56,415 bases of DNA, taken from Proteobacteria bacterium UBA2133 (GTDB lineage Bacteria > Pseudomonadota > Gammaproteobacteria > Arenicellales > UBA868). The notes below the pieces were generated by a model. The model did not search any database. It saw only the letters and a list, made by a program, of their open reading frames with translations, and was not told the DNA's origin. This document shows positions 9,071-17,946 of this stretch, one piece after another (the stretch's first letter is position 1; every line of letters begins with the position of its first letter). Location of the stretch: the NCBI GenBank assembly GCA_002327725.1, contig DCXP01000048.1, forward strand, positions 1 through 56,415. Reading direction: 5' to 3'. The translations under genes and the position numbers were made by a program.

Positions 9071-10323
9071 TGAATCCCGCGGCGGGCTTGGAGCCGGTGG
9101 CGGCGCTGGATGCGGCAGCGCTGCGCCGGGATTTCCCGATATTGCACCAGCAGATTAACGGTCACCCGCTGGTGTACCTCGATAACGGCGCCACCACCCA
9201 GAAACCGGCTAGCGTGATCGACGCGGTGGCTGAGTTCTACCATCACGACAACGCCAATGTGCACCGCGGCGTACACCTCCTCAGCCAGCGTGCCAGCGAC
9301 CGTTTCGATAGCGCCCGCGAGCAGGTCCGGTCGCTGATCAATGCTGCGTCCACGGCAGAGGTGATCTTCACCCGCGGTACCACCGAAGCGATTAATCTGG
9401 TGGCCCAGAGCTACGGGCGCTCGACGGTGAAAAGCACTGACGAGATTCTGGTCAGTGCGATGGAGCACCATGCGAATATCGTGCCCTGGCAACTGCTGTG
9501 TGAGGAGACCGGCGCCACCCTTCGGGTGGCCCCGATGAATGATTCGGGCGAGTTGCTGACCGATGCATTCACGGAACTGCTGTCGGAAAAGACCCGTATC
9601 GTTGCGCTGACCCACGTCTCCAACGCCCTCGGGACGGTCAATCCGGTCCGCACGTTTGCCCGTCTCGCGCACGCTGCCGGTGCGGTGGTGGTGGTGGATG
9701 GCGCCCAGTCGGTTGCCCACGGACCGGTGGATGTACAGCAGTTGGAATGCGATTTTTTTGCTTTCTCGGGGCACAAGCTGTACGGACCGACCGGAATCGG
9801 CGTGCTCTATGGCCGCGAGGCCCTGCTCGAGGATATGCCGCCGTGGCAGGGCGGCGGGGACATGATCCGCACGGTCAGTTTCGAGGGCTCAACCTGGAAC
9901 ACGCTGCCCCACAAGTTCGAAGCGGGCACCCCGCATATCGCAGGTGCAGTAGGCTTGTCCGCGGCCATTGATTATCTGAACGGAATTGGTTTCGATGCCA
10001 TTGCGGCACATGAACAGGCGCTCCTTGGCTGCGCAACCGAAAAGGCCAAGTCCCAGGCGGGCATGCGGATCATCGGCAATGCCTCAGACAAGGCTGCGAT
10101 TGTGTCGTTTGAGCTGGAGGGTATCCACCCGCACGATGTCGGAACCATCCTTGATTCGGCCGGAGTCACGATTCGTACCGGCCATCATTGCGCCATGCCG
10201 GTCATGCAGTTTTTTGGTGTGCCGGCGACGGCTCGGGCGTCATTCGGCCTGTACAACACAACCGATGACATTGATGCGCTGTTCGTCGCCATCGACAAGG
10301 CGCAGGCCCTGTTTGCCCGATGA
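9067..10323 (+). CDS. sufS: Cysteine desulfurase SufS (group II)
   Basis: PLP enzyme that takes sulfur from cysteine as a persulfide and feeds it to the Suf scaffold. Of its 418 residues, K237 in SGHKLYGPTG is the PLP lysine. C375 in RTGHHCAMPVM is the catalytic cysteine, in the RxGHHCA context typical of SufS rather than IscS. The N-terminal NGATTQKP and the ANVHRGVH segment also match. It overlaps both sufD and sufU by 4 bp; SufU is the likely sulfur acceptor because no sufE is present. Confidence 0.97.
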   Translation: MMNPAAGLEPVAALDAAALRRDFPILHQQINGHPLVYLDNGATTQKPASVIDAVAEFYHHDNANVHRGVHLLSQRASDRFDSAREQVRSLINAASTAEVIFTRGTTEAINLVAQSYGRSTVKSTDEILVSAMEHHANIVPWQLLCEETGATLRVAPMNDSGELLTDAFTELLSEKTRIVALTHVSNALGTVNPVRTFARLAHAAGAVVVVDGAQSVAHGPVDVQQLECDFFAFSGHKLYGPTGIGVLYGREALLEDMPPWQGGGDMIRTVSFEGSTWNTLPHKFEAGTPHIAGAVGLSAAIDYLNGIGFDAIAAHEQALLGCATEKAKSQAGMRIIGNASDKAAIVSFELEGIHPHDVGTILDSAGVTIRTGHHCAMPVMQFFGVPATARASFGLYNTTDDIDALFVAIDKAQALFAR

Positions 10324-10772
10324 ACGAGTTGCGGCAGCTTTATCAGGAAGTGATCCTTGATCACAACCGCAACCCCCGCAATTTCGGCCGGCTGGAGCAG
10401 CCGACCCACCAGGCTCAAGGGATTAACCCGCTCTGCGGGGACGAGTTGACGGTGTATCTGATGCTGGACAAAGACGACAGGATCGAGACCGTCTGTTTCG
10501 AGGGGCGAGGCTGTGCCATATCGACGGCTTCAGCATCACTCATGACGGAAACGCTGAAGGGGGTTTCGGTCGCCGAGGCGGATGCCTATTTCGATGCTTT
10601 TCACGCGCTGGCGACGGGTGCTGCGGTGCCCACCGCAGGGCTCGAACTATCCAAGCTTGAGGTCCTGAGCGGGGTTCAGGAATACCCCTCCCGGGTCAAA
10701 TGCGCAACGCTCGCATGGCATGCAGTGCACTCGGCGCTGCACAACCGTGGCACAAAGGTCACTACAGAATGA
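10320..10772 (+). CDS. sufU: SufU-type sulfur acceptor (IscU-like fold)
   Basis: 150 residues with an IscU-like fold. C39 (NPLCGDE), D41, C65 (GRGCAIS) and C128 (RVKCATLAWH) form the SufU Zn/sulfur site. The extra segment around EADAYFDAFHALATG between the second and third cysteines is the insertion that separates SufU from true IscU. In SufS-SufU systems SufU accepts sulfur from SufS through its zinc-bound cysteine. This layout is best known in Firmicutes but also occurs in gammaproteobacterial suf operons. Confidence 0.93.
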   Translation: MNELRQLYQEVILDHNRNPRNFGRLEQPTHQAQGINPLCGDELTVYLMLDKDDRIETVCFEGRGCAISTASASLMTETLKGVSVAEADAYFDAFHALATGAAVPTAGLELSKLEVLSGVQEYPSRVKCATLAWHAVHSALHNRGTKVTTE

Positions 10773-10821
10773 CGACTGGTCGTGACGGCCCATCAGGGAC
10801 CGCGAACGGACACGAGCAACA

Positions 10822-11256
10822 ATGAACAGCACGACAGAAACAGAAGAACCCACCCCCGCCGCAACGGAGGTCGTCGATCAGACCGACGACGCAGAGGCAA
10901 CCGAAGGAACGGACAACCCGCCCGCGGTCAGTCTCACCTCCGTTGCGCCGGATGACACGCTGCTGGATCGCGTGATTGCCGGTGTGCGCGAAGTGTATGA
11001 TCCTGAAATCCCGCTCAACATATACGACCTCGGCCTGATCTACCGTATCGATATCAGCGAAGAAAGCCAGGTCGTTATCGATATGACCCTGACTTCACCG
11101 ATGTGCCCTGTGGCAGGATCACTGCCAGGGGAGGTGGAGATGGCGGCGCGCGGTGTCGATGGGGTCTCCGGTGTCGTCGTCGACCTGGTCTGGGATCCGC
11201 CCTGGGGTCCCGAAGTCATGAGTGAGGCCGCGCGGCTCGAACTCGGGATTTTCTGA
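10822..11256 (+). CDS. sufT: SufT, DUF59/MIP18-family Fe-S assembly factor
   Basis: 144 residues. The first 45 are an acidic, Thr/Ala/Pro-rich low-complexity leader (ETEEPTPAATEVVDQTDDAE). The MIP18/DUF59 domain follows: VREVYDPEIPLNIYDLGLIY near 56-75, then TSPMCPVAGSLPGEV with the conserved Cys at 95 and VWDPPWGPEVMSE. SufT proteins help Fe-S cluster maturation or transfer. It sits at the usual place near the end of a suf operon and overlaps the Rieske gene by one base. Confidence 0.92.
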   Translation: MNSTTETEEPTPAATEVVDQTDDAEATEGTDNPPAVSLTSVAPDDTLLDRVIAGVREVYDPEIPLNIYDLGLIYRIDISEESQVVIDMTLTSPMCPVAGSLPGEVEMAARGVDGVSGVVVDLVWDPPWGPEVMSEAARLELGIF

Positions 11257-11576
11257 TGAGTGAGTGGGTTCGGGTAGCGCGTACTGATGAAGTGCAGGCC
11301 GAAACTCCGCTGGCAGCCAATCTCGATGACGAAACGGTTGTGCTGGTCCGGCTGGGTGACGAGATCGTCGCTCTGGAAGATTTGTGCACGCACGATGGCG
11401 GCGAGATCTCTGGAGGCTGCATCGCGGATGGCGCGATCGAGTGCCCCCGGCACGGCGCGCGTTTTTGCCTGCGGACCGGTGAGGTGCTTTCGCCGCCTGC
11501 CTACGAAGGCCTGCATGTATTCCCGGTTCGCATCGAAGACGGTTTCGTATGCGTACGGGACGACCGTTGGGACTGA
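11256..11576 (+). CDS. Rieske-type [2Fe-2S] ferredoxin
   Basis: 106 residues that form one Rieske domain. The cluster ligands are C44-T-H46 and C63-P-R-H66 in the CTH and CPRH motifs. The sequence resembles the small ferredoxin components of non-haem dioxygenases. Here it ends the suf operon, so it may supply electrons for cluster assembly; that role is inferred from position only. It shares one base with the sufT stop. Confidence 0.93.
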   Translation: MSEWVRVARTDEVQAETPLAANLDDETVVLVRLGDEIVALEDLCTHDGGEISGGCIADGAIECPRHGARFCLRTGEVLSPPAYEGLHVFPVRIEDGFVCVRDDRWD

Positions 11577-11601
11577 GCCGTCCCTCTGGCAGATGGGTGT
11601 A

Positions 11602-12147
11602 TCAGGAAGAACGTCTCCGTCGCCGGTAGCGTTCTGTCAGCCACAGCAGCGGGCCGAGTATCGCGACCTCGATCGCCACGGCCCACAGGTTGTGAACCGA
11701 GAAAATATCCCGGATCACGCTACCGAGACCCGCACCTTGAGCGCCATGACCGAAATTGCTGAACAGCGTTACCGGAGCGATAGTGTAATGATCATCAAAT
11801 GGCCACAGCAGCGGGGCACCATACGGGGCGCCAGGGTCTGCCGCCAGCGTGTCAACCAGCACGTGGCCAAGGTATACCGCAAAGATGACAAAGACCCGGA
11901 CCTTCGACAGACTGCGGAAGATCAGCGCGAGCACCATGGTGAAAACGACGGCGGCCGCAATCGAGTGGCTGGGCCCGTGGTGAAAGCGGTTCGGGTCGCC
12001 GATCAGTATCCCGGGCAGAAAGTCGAGGTCGGGCGCGATGGCGGCGAACAGCACCAGCACCGGCCACCAGCGCGTGAAGACCTCGCGGGGTCCCGGCACT
12101 CCGGATATCGCGAAGGCCAACAAGACATGTCCAACCGGACTTGGCAT
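11602..12147 (-). CDS. YdjM/DUF457-like inner-membrane metal-dependent hydrolase
   Basis: 181 residues starting at the ATG ending at 12147. The family pattern is His/Asp motifs between membrane helices: MPSPVGHVLLAF near the start, AIAPDLDFLPG, RFHHGPSHS and YLGHVLVDTLA. Helices such as WPVLVLFAAIA, VVFTMVLALIF and VFVIFAVYLG cross the membrane, and the C terminus is Arg-rich. Relatives are called LexA-regulated or metal-dependent membrane hydrolases, but no substrate is known. It is divergent from the thioesterase gene, with 17 bp between starts, and converges on the Rieske gene. Confidence 0.75.
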   Translation of the reverse strand: MPSPVGHVLLAFAISGVPGPREVFTRWWPVLVLFAAIAPDLDFLPGILIGDPNRFHHGPSHSIAAAVVFTMVLALIFRSLSKVRVFVIFAVYLGHVLVDTLAADPGAPYGAPLLWPFDDHYTIAPVTLFSNFGHGAQGAGLGSVIRDIFSVHNLWAVAIEVAILGPLLWLTERYRRRRRSS

Positions 12148-12164
12148 GGGAGAGCATCCTGCTG

Positions 12165-12689
12165 ATGAAAGACGCGAAGGAGCAGACTCAGGCGCCCAGC
12201 CCCTCGAGGCGTGAAAACTATGCGCTGCACGTACGCATCATCACGCGCTGGAGTGATTATGACATGCTCGGACACGTCAACAACGTAGAGTATTACCGCT
12301 ATTTTGAGACCGCGATCCTGACTTTGCTGTGCGAGACCGGGCTCGACTGGCAGCATGATCCGGTCATCCCGCTCGCCGCTGAGAATGGCTGTTGTTTTCT
12401 GAAGCCGGTTGCGGTGTCCGGCCATGTTGACATCGGGGTGCGGATTGCACATCTTGGCAACAGCAGCGTGCGCTATGAAACGGCCGTCTTCGTAGCCGAT
12501 GACGATGCGCCGAGCGCCACCGGTTTTTTTGTCCACGTGTTTATTGACCGTGCCACCGGCAGGCCTGCAGCGATACCGCAGGCGGTACGCGCCCACTTTA
12601 GCAACCAGAGTGAGGCGCTTGCCAAGGGGCGGGCCCGCCTTGTGGATGAGGCACAGCTCCTTCCCACAAGACCGCCGGCCGGTGGTTAA
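12165..12689 (+). CDS. Hotdog-fold acyl-CoA thioesterase (4HBT family)
   Basis: About 174 residues. The hotdog signature RWSDYDMLGHVNNVEYYRYFE carries the Asp that acts in 4-hydroxybenzoyl-CoA-type thioesterases, and the later FVHVFIDRATGRPAAIPQAV is typical. It would hydrolyse an acyl-CoA, with unknown substrate. The open frame begins at a TTG (12141), but the ATG at 12165 has a GGGAGAG ribosome site at 12148-12154 and avoids overlap with the divergent membrane-protein gene. Confidence 0.85.
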   Translation: MKDAKEQTQAPSPSRRENYALHVRIITRWSDYDMLGHVNNVEYYRYFETAILTLLCETGLDWQHDPVIPLAAENGCCFLKPVAVSGHVDIGVRIAHLGNSSVRYETAVFVADDDAPSATGFFVHVFIDRATGRPAAIPQAVRAHFSNQSEALAKGRARLVDEAQLLPTRPPAGG

Positions 12690-12740
12690 ATTACCCGGAG
12701 CCGTAAGAAGCGGGCACCCAAGGCTTTCTGCAAGGCTGCT

Positions 12741-14126
12741 ATGGCGCGCAAACTCTACATAAAAACCTTCGGCTGTCAGATGAACGAATACGACTCGAGT
12801 CGTATTGCTGACCTCATGGCAGCCTCGCACGACATGGTCCTCACAGATGAGGCCGAACAGGCCGACATGCTGCTGCTGAACACCTGTTCGGTCCGGGAGA
12901 AGGCCCAGGAGAAAGTGTTTTCCCAGCTGGGGCGCTGGCGCCAGTGGAAGGAGCAGCGGCCTGATCTGGTGATCGGGGTGGGTGGTTGTGTCGCCAGCCA
13001 GGAGGGCGATCTGATTCTGCGCCGTGCGCCCTATGTCGATCTTGTGTTCGGTCCACAAACCTACCACCGGCTTCCCGCCATGATCGACGCGCTGCAACAC
13101 GGGCGGCGTCCGCGTATCGACATCAGCTTTCCGGAGATCGAAAAATTTGACGCGCTTGCACCGCCGCGCAGCGAGGGTCCGCGGGCTTATGTTTCGGTTA
13201 TGGAGGGCTGCAGCAAGTACTGCACTTTCTGCGTCGTGCCCTATACGCGCGGCGAGGAGTTCAGCCGGCCTTTTGACGAAGTCATCACCGAGATTGTCGA
13301 ACTCGCAGAACAGGGCGTGCGCGAAGTCACCCTGCTGGGCCAGAATGTGAATGCTTATGCCGGTGGTCGGCACGGCGGCGGGACCGTCGATCTTGCCGAG
13401 TTGCTGGCATATGCCGCCGCGGTTGAGGGCATCGACCGGCTTCGTTATACCACCTCACACCCGGCGGATTTCACCGATGCGCTGATCGATGCATATCGCC
13501 ATGTACCGGAACTCGTCAGCCAACTGCACCTGCCGGTGCAGAGCGGCTCGGATCGCATCCTGTCGGCGATGAAGCGGCGCTACCAGGTCGCTGACTACGA
13601 AGCCATCATCGCGGACTTGCGCGAAGCGCGGCCGGACCTCAGCCTGTCGTCCGACTTCATCGTGGGATTTCCAGGGGAGTCGGCTGATGACTTCAACGCG
13701 ACCATGGCGCTGATCGAACGCGTGGGTTTTGATCACTCCTTCAGTTTTATTTACAGCGCCCGCCCGGGCACACCAGCCGCAGCGCTCGCCGACGATGTCC
13801 CGATGGAAGAAAAACGCGAGCGGCTGTCGCGTTTACAGGCATTGATCGACAGCCAGGCTGGCGCCATCAGCGCGGGAATGGTCGGAACGCATCAGTGTAT
13901 CCTGGTTGACGGCGTTTCGCGCAAGAATGCCGGGCAACTGAGCGGGCGCACCGAAAACAACAGAGTGGTCAATTTCGCAGGCGATCAGGTCGCAATTGGC
14001 GATTTTGTTGAGGTACGTGTTACGGAAGCGTTACCCAACTCGTTACGGGCCGAAGTGGCTGGGGCGCCACGGCTAACTTCTGCTATGATGACAACTGCTT
14101 CGCTGGGAGCATCAGCACTGGATTGA
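12741..14126 (+). CDS. miaB: tRNA-2-methylthio-N6-dimethylallyladenosine synthase MiaB
   Basis: Radical-SAM enzyme that methylthiolates i6A37 in tRNA. The auxiliary-cluster cysteines are C12 (FGCQMNEYDS), C49 (NTCSVREKA) and C83 (GGCVASQEG). The radical-SAM cluster is C157, C161 and C164 in CSKYCTFCVVPYTRG. A TRAM domain closes the 461-residue chain. It heads the conserved miaB-ybeZ-ybeY-corC-lnt run and its stop overlaps the ybeZ start. Confidence 0.97.
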   Translation: MARKLYIKTFGCQMNEYDSSRIADLMAASHDMVLTDEAEQADMLLLNTCSVREKAQEKVFSQLGRWRQWKEQRPDLVIGVGGCVASQEGDLILRRAPYVDLVFGPQTYHRLPAMIDALQHGRRPRIDISFPEIEKFDALAPPRSEGPRAYVSVMEGCSKYCTFCVVPYTRGEEFSRPFDEVITEIVELAEQGVREVTLLGQNVNAYAGGRHGGGTVDLAELLAYAAAVEGIDRLRYTTSHPADFTDALIDAYRHVPELVSQLHLPVQSGSDRILSAMKRRYQVADYEAIIADLREARPDLSLSSDFIVGFPGESADDFNATMALIERVGFDHSFSFIYSARPGTPAAALADDVPMEEKRERLSRLQALIDSQAGAISAGMVGTHQCILVDGVSRKNAGQLSGRTENNRVVNFAGDQVAIGDFVEVRVTEALPNSLRAEVAGAPRLTSAMMTTASLGASALD

Positions 14127-15091
14127 ACAACCCCACCCAACCCGTCACCTTTCTTCTCGACCCCGAGGACAATCAGCGCCTGGCCGACCTGTGTGGAGAG
14201 TACAACGCTCATCTGAAGCAAGTGGAGGAGGGCTTCGGTGTGCGCATCTCACATCGCGGGCATCTTTTCTGTGTTGACGGCCAGGATCAGGATGTCCGCA
14301 ATGCCCAGGACGTGCTCTGTGCCCTCTATGAGGACAGTGGCCAGGAGACACCGCTGAGCCCTGACCGGGTCCAGGTCGCGATCAGTCAGGTTCCCCGAGA
14401 TACCCTTAAGGGCCGTGAGGCCCCGGATGACATCGTGATCCGGGTGCGCAAGGCCATGATCCGCGGCAAAAGCGTTAACCAGAAACGCTACCTCAGTAAT
14501 ATTCTGGGACACGATATCAACTTCGGAATCGGACCGGCCGGCACGGGCAAGACCTACCTGGCGGTCGCCTGTGCGGTACAGGCGCTCGCCGAGGAGACGG
14601 TCGACCGGATCGTGCTGGTACGCCCGGTGGTTGAGGCGGGAGAACGGCTGGGATTCCTGCCGGGGGACATCGGGCAGAAAGTCGACCCCTACCTTCGGCC
14701 GCTGTATGACGCACTCTATGAGATGCTGGGCTTTGACCGCGTCGGCCGGCTGATGGAGCGCCACGTGATCGAACTGGCGCCGCTGGCCTACATGCGCGGC
14801 CGGACGTTGAGCCATGCCTTTGTCATTCTCGACGAGGCACAAAATACCACCGAAGCACAGATGAAGATGTTTCTCACCCGGCTGGGCTTTGGTTCCCGGG
14901 CTGTTATTACCGGTGATCCCTCACAGGTCGACCTTCCGGGCCAGACCCGCTCGGGCCTGGTCCACGCGGTGGCACTGCTGTCGTCAGTTGAGGGTCTCAG
15001 CGTGACCCGCTTTACGCCGGGGGATGTTGTCCGTCACCCTCTGGTGCAGCGCGTGATCGAGGCTTATGAAAGCGAGGGTCGGTCAGCCTGA
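14123..15091 (+). CDS. ybeZ: PhoH-like ATPase YbeZ
   Basis: 322 residues with an N-terminal KH-like region and a PhoH ATPase core: Walker A GPAGTGKT at about 137-144 and Walker B FVILDEAQNTT. The protein works with YbeY in RNA and ribosome metabolism. The start is a TTG at 14123 overlapping the miaB stop; the first ATG in frame is far inside the domain, so TTG is preferred. The next gene, ybeY, begins directly after its stop. Confidence 0.94.
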   Translation: MNNPTQPVTFLLDPEDNQRLADLCGEYNAHLKQVEEGFGVRISHRGHLFCVDGQDQDVRNAQDVLCALYEDSGQETPLSPDRVQVAISQVPRDTLKGREAPDDIVIRVRKAMIRGKSVNQKRYLSNILGHDINFGIGPAGTGKTYLAVACAVQALAEETVDRIVLVRPVVEAGERLGFLPGDIGQKVDPYLRPLYDALYEMLGFDRVGRLMERHVIELAPLAYMRGRTLSHAFVILDEAQNTTEAQMKMFLTRLGFGSRAVITGDPSQVDLPGQTRSGLVHAVALLSSVEGLSVTRFTPGDVVRHPLVQRVIEAYESEGRSA

Positions 15092-15556
15092 GTGGAACCC
15101 CGAATAGCAGTACAACTGGCAAGTGGCCACCGTGATGAACCGACCGTCGAGCAGATCCGCAACTGGGCGGGCGCGGCATTGGCTGCGCTTCAAGACGATC
15201 GCGCCTGTCTTACGGTAAGAATGGTCAACGAGACTGAAATGACAGACCTCAACGCGCGTTTTCGTGGCCGCCAGGGGCCGACCAATGTGCTCTCCTTTCC
15301 CTTTGAGGCGCTGCCGGGGCTGCCACAGGACAAGCATCCGCTGGGCGATATCGTGGTCTGCCCGCCGGTGGTTGCGCGCGAGGCGCTCAGCCAGGGAAAG
15401 AAAATAGAGCATCACGTTGCGCATCTGCTGGTCCACGGGGTGCTGCATCTGCACGGCCATGATCACCACAGCGACCGGCAGGCTGAGGCGATGGAAAAAC
15501 TGGAGACCCAGGTGCTCGCCACGCTCGGGATCAAAGACCCCTACCGGTCGGTCTGA
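15092..15556 (+). CDS. ybeY: Endoribonuclease YbeY (rRNA maturation)
   Basis: Zinc-dependent RNase used in 16S rRNA 3'-end maturation and ribosome quality control. The 154-residue protein shows the metal motif HGVLHLHGHDH with H115, H119 and H125, preceded by RGRQGPTNVLSFPFE and LGDIVVCP. The start is GTG at 15092. Its partner ybeZ is directly upstream. Confidence 0.96.
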   Translation: MEPRIAVQLASGHRDEPTVEQIRNWAGAALAALQDDRACLTVRMVNETEMTDLNARFRGRQGPTNVLSFPFEALPGLPQDKHPLGDIVVCPPVVAREALSQGKKIEHHVAHLLVHGVLHLHGHDHHSDRQAEAMEKLETQVLATLGIKDPYRSV

Positions 15557-15563
15557 TAGCGCC

Positions 15564-16430
15564 GTGCAGGACGGAAAAAAACGCAGCGCGTTGTTGCGCC
15601 CGGGCTGGTGGCAGGATCTGCGCTACCTGCTGCGCGGTATTCCGCAGACCCGCGAGCACCTCTTTTCCACCCTGGCTTTCGCGAGGCGCGCGGATCTGGT
15701 TGACGATGACACCCTGCAGATGATGCGCCGGGTGATCGAGGTTTCTGATCTTGAGGTCGAGCAGGTGATGGTCTCGCGTGGTCAGATGGTCACGGTCGAT
15801 GTTAACCAGACGCTCGACGAGGTGCTGCCGGTGATAACCGAGTCGGCACACTCGCGCTTTCCGGTGACGGACGGCGACAAGGACGGCGTAGTGGGAATTC
15901 TGCTGGCAAAGGATCTGCTGCATCGCCAGCAGCAGAGCGAAGGTGACGGACTCCCGTGGGCGACGCTGTTGCGCCCCGCGGTGTTTATCCCCGAAAGCAA
16001 ACGGCTCAATGTGCTGCTCCAGGAGTTTCGCGACAGCCGTAACCATATGGCGATTGTGGTCAATGAATATGGCAGTGTCGTGGGGCTGATCACTATTGAG
16101 GACGTCCTTGAGCAGATTGTCGGCAACATCGAGGACGAGCACGACATCGACGGAGCCGCCGGTATGGTGTTGCGCCGGGGTTCGGATTTCTGTGTGATCA
16201 AGGCGATGCTCCCTGTGGAAAGTTTTAACCAGCTCTACGGCGTGAATCTCGATCCGCTGGAATACGACACCATGGGCGGGCTCGTGACCGGGGCTTTGGG
16301 TCATGTACCCCGACGCGGTGAGACCATTGCGTTCGATCAGTTTACCGCGGAGGTGCTGAGCGCCGACAGCCGCCGACCGCGCCTGCTGCGCATCACGCTT
16401 GGGTCGGCTGACGAGACCCCGGCACAGTAG
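15564..16430 (+). CDS. corC: CorC/HlyC-family CBS-domain protein (Mg/Co efflux)
   Basis: 288 residues from GTG 15564. Two CBS domains are recognisable (VSRGQMVTVDVNQTLDEVLP ... SHNHMAI-like NHMAIVVNEYGSVVGLITIE), followed by a CorC/HlyC transporter-associated domain (FNQLYGVNLDPLEYDTMGGL). There is no membrane segment, as in short CorC. The frame is open from 15417, but that part overlaps ybeY in another frame. CorC is linked to Mg/Co efflux and sits before lnt as in other gammaproteobacteria. Confidence 0.94.
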   Translation: MQDGKKRSALLRPGWWQDLRYLLRGIPQTREHLFSTLAFARRADLVDDDTLQMMRRVIEVSDLEVEQVMVSRGQMVTVDVNQTLDEVLPVITESAHSRFPVTDGDKDGVVGILLAKDLLHRQQQSEGDGLPWATLLRPAVFIPESKRLNVLLQEFRDSRNHMAIVVNEYGSVVGLITIEDVLEQIVGNIEDEHDIDGAAGMVLRRGSDFCVIKAMLPVESFNQLYGVNLDPLEYDTMGGLVTGALGHVPRRGETIAFDQFTAEVLSADSRRPRLLRITLGSADETPAQ

Positions 16431-16434
16431 ACGC

Positions 16435-17940
16435 ATGCGTTTTTCCGGCAGCGCGAGGTGGATAACCGCGGCTGCCGTGTCGGGCCTTGCCTATCCGCTC
16501 GCCTTCGCACCATTTGATCTATTCTGGCTCGCGCCGCTCGCACTGGCAGCGCTCTACGCTAGCTGGTGGCGAGCCTCTGCCCAGCAGGCTGCGCTGCAGG
16601 GCTTTGTCTTCGGTTTGGCCACGGCACTTGTTGGCGTGTCCTGGATCTACGTCAGCCTCAATCAGTACGGCAACATGCCTGCGCCCTTGGCAGCTGCTGC
16701 CGTGGTGGTCTTTGCCGCGCTCATGGCACTCTATCCAGCGCTGGTCGGCGGGCTTCAGGCCTGTTTCCTGACCGCGAGGCCAGCACTTCGTTGCATGATC
16801 GTGATCCCGCCACTGTGGGTGCTTGGTGAGTGGCTGCGGGGTAACCTCCTCAGCGGCTTTCCGTGGCTGTATCTCGGTTATAGCCAGGTCGATACGCCCT
16901 TGGCCCCGTTGCTGCCTATTGCAGGCACCCTCGGCGTCAGCCTCTGGGTCGCGCTTGGTACCGGCACCCTCGTGGCTTTTGTGCGCCTGCGCGGCCGGTC
17001 CAGAATGCTTCCAGTGACTGTGCTCGCCGGGCTGGCGGTTTTCGCGGCGCTCGCACGGATACCGGTCTTTGTACAGCCCTCAGGTGAGCCCATCGACGTG
17101 GCCCTGGTGCAGCATAACGTTTCGTTGCGTGATAAATGGCAAAGCCACAAAGCCAACGCAATCGCGAGAGATTACCTTGCAGACAGCGAAGCCTTATCGG
17201 ACGTAGACCTTATCGTCTGGCCGGAGGCAGCGTTGCCCGTCTATCTGGACGAGGTCGACTCAGGGTTTGTGGCGCGGCTTCAGGATCATGAAGCTGATTT
17301 TCTGTTCGGGCTGCTAGTGCGCGATTCTCCCGCGCCGGGGGCTGCCTACTACAACGCCGCATTGGGTGTGGGTGCTGAAGCGGCGCTCTATAAGAAGCAC
17401 CAGTTGGTACCTTTTGGCGAATATTTACCCATGTCCTGGCTGCTTGCGTGGATACTGGAATACCTCAGTATCCCGATGTCGGATTTTTCGCCTGGGCCTT
17501 TGCCGGAACTGCCCATGCAGCTCGCGGGGCAGCGCATCAGCGTCAGTATCTGTTACGAGGATGCCTTTACCGGCGTTGTTAATGCGTCCTTGCCGCAGGC
17601 GCAGATACTTGCCAACATCAGCGAGGACGCCTGGTTCGGTGACTCCCTGGCACCGCATCAGCGCCTGCAGATGGCGCGGGCGCGGGCACTTGAAACCGGC
17701 CGTCCCATGATCCGTTCCAGTAACAATGGCTTCTCAGCGCTGATCGATCCCAAAGGTGAGGTACTTGAACTTGCGCCGCAGTTCGTGCGAACGGTGGTGC
17801 AGGGCAGCGTTCAGCCGATGATGGGCACAACGCCATTTGTGCGCTACGGCAATCTCCCGGTGCTGGGCTTTTGCGTGCTGCTGCTCGCGGTGGGATTCTG
17901 GCAGCGCGCCGAGGCTTCTCGTGACGCACTTTCACAGTGA
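16435..17940 (+). CDS. lnt: Apolipoprotein N-acyltransferase
   Basis: Inner-membrane enzyme that adds the third acyl chain to lipoproteins. About 501 residues: several N-terminal membrane helices (AAAVSGLAYPLAFAPFDLFW, ALYPALVGGLQACFL), then the nitrilase-like periplasmic domain with its Glu-Lys-Cys triad in VWPEAALP, YKKHQLVPFGE and SICYEDAF, and a last C-terminal helix. I used the ATG at 16435, four bases after corC; the frame is open to a TTG-like start inside corC. Confidence 0.95.
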   Translation: MRFSGSARWITAAAVSGLAYPLAFAPFDLFWLAPLALAALYASWWRASAQQAALQGFVFGLATALVGVSWIYVSLNQYGNMPAPLAAAAVVVFAALMALYPALVGGLQACFLTARPALRCMIVIPPLWVLGEWLRGNLLSGFPWLYLGYSQVDTPLAPLLPIAGTLGVSLWVALGTGTLVAFVRLRGRSRMLPVTVLAGLAVFAALARIPVFVQPSGEPIDVALVQHNVSLRDKWQSHKANAIARDYLADSEALSDVDLIVWPEAALPVYLDEVDSGFVARLQDHEADFLFGLLVRDSPAPGAAYYNAALGVGAEAALYKKHQLVPFGEYLPMSWLLAWILEYLSIPMSDFSPGPLPELPMQLAGQRISVSICYEDAFTGVVNASLPQAQILANISEDAWFGDSLAPHQRLQMARARALETGRPMIRSSNNGFSALIDPKGEVLELAPQFVRTVVQGSVQPMMGTTPFVRYGNLPVLGFCVLLLAVGFWQRAEASRDALSQ

Positions 17941-17946
17941 TAGACT

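Noticed and set aside
8902..9774. A 290-codon minus-strand open frame.
   Set aside because: It is antisense to the end of sufD and the start of sufS, and its residues look like translated noise.
11287..12165. A 292-codon plus-strand open frame.
   Set aside because: It overlaps the Rieske gene in another frame and is antisense to the YdjM-like gene, which has membrane helices and His motifs.
12003..13373. A 456-codon minus-strand open frame.
   Set aside because: It lies antisense to miaB and the thioesterase gene, both with firm motifs, and shows no family features. Long antisense frames are common in GC-rich DNA.
14403..14412. The palindrome CCCTTAAGGG, matching the CTTAAG core of the sulfur-gene sites.
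   Set aside because: It lies inside the ybeZ coding sequence and its flanks differ; the same holds for CTTAAG at 2141 (ubiE) and 31157 (leuS).
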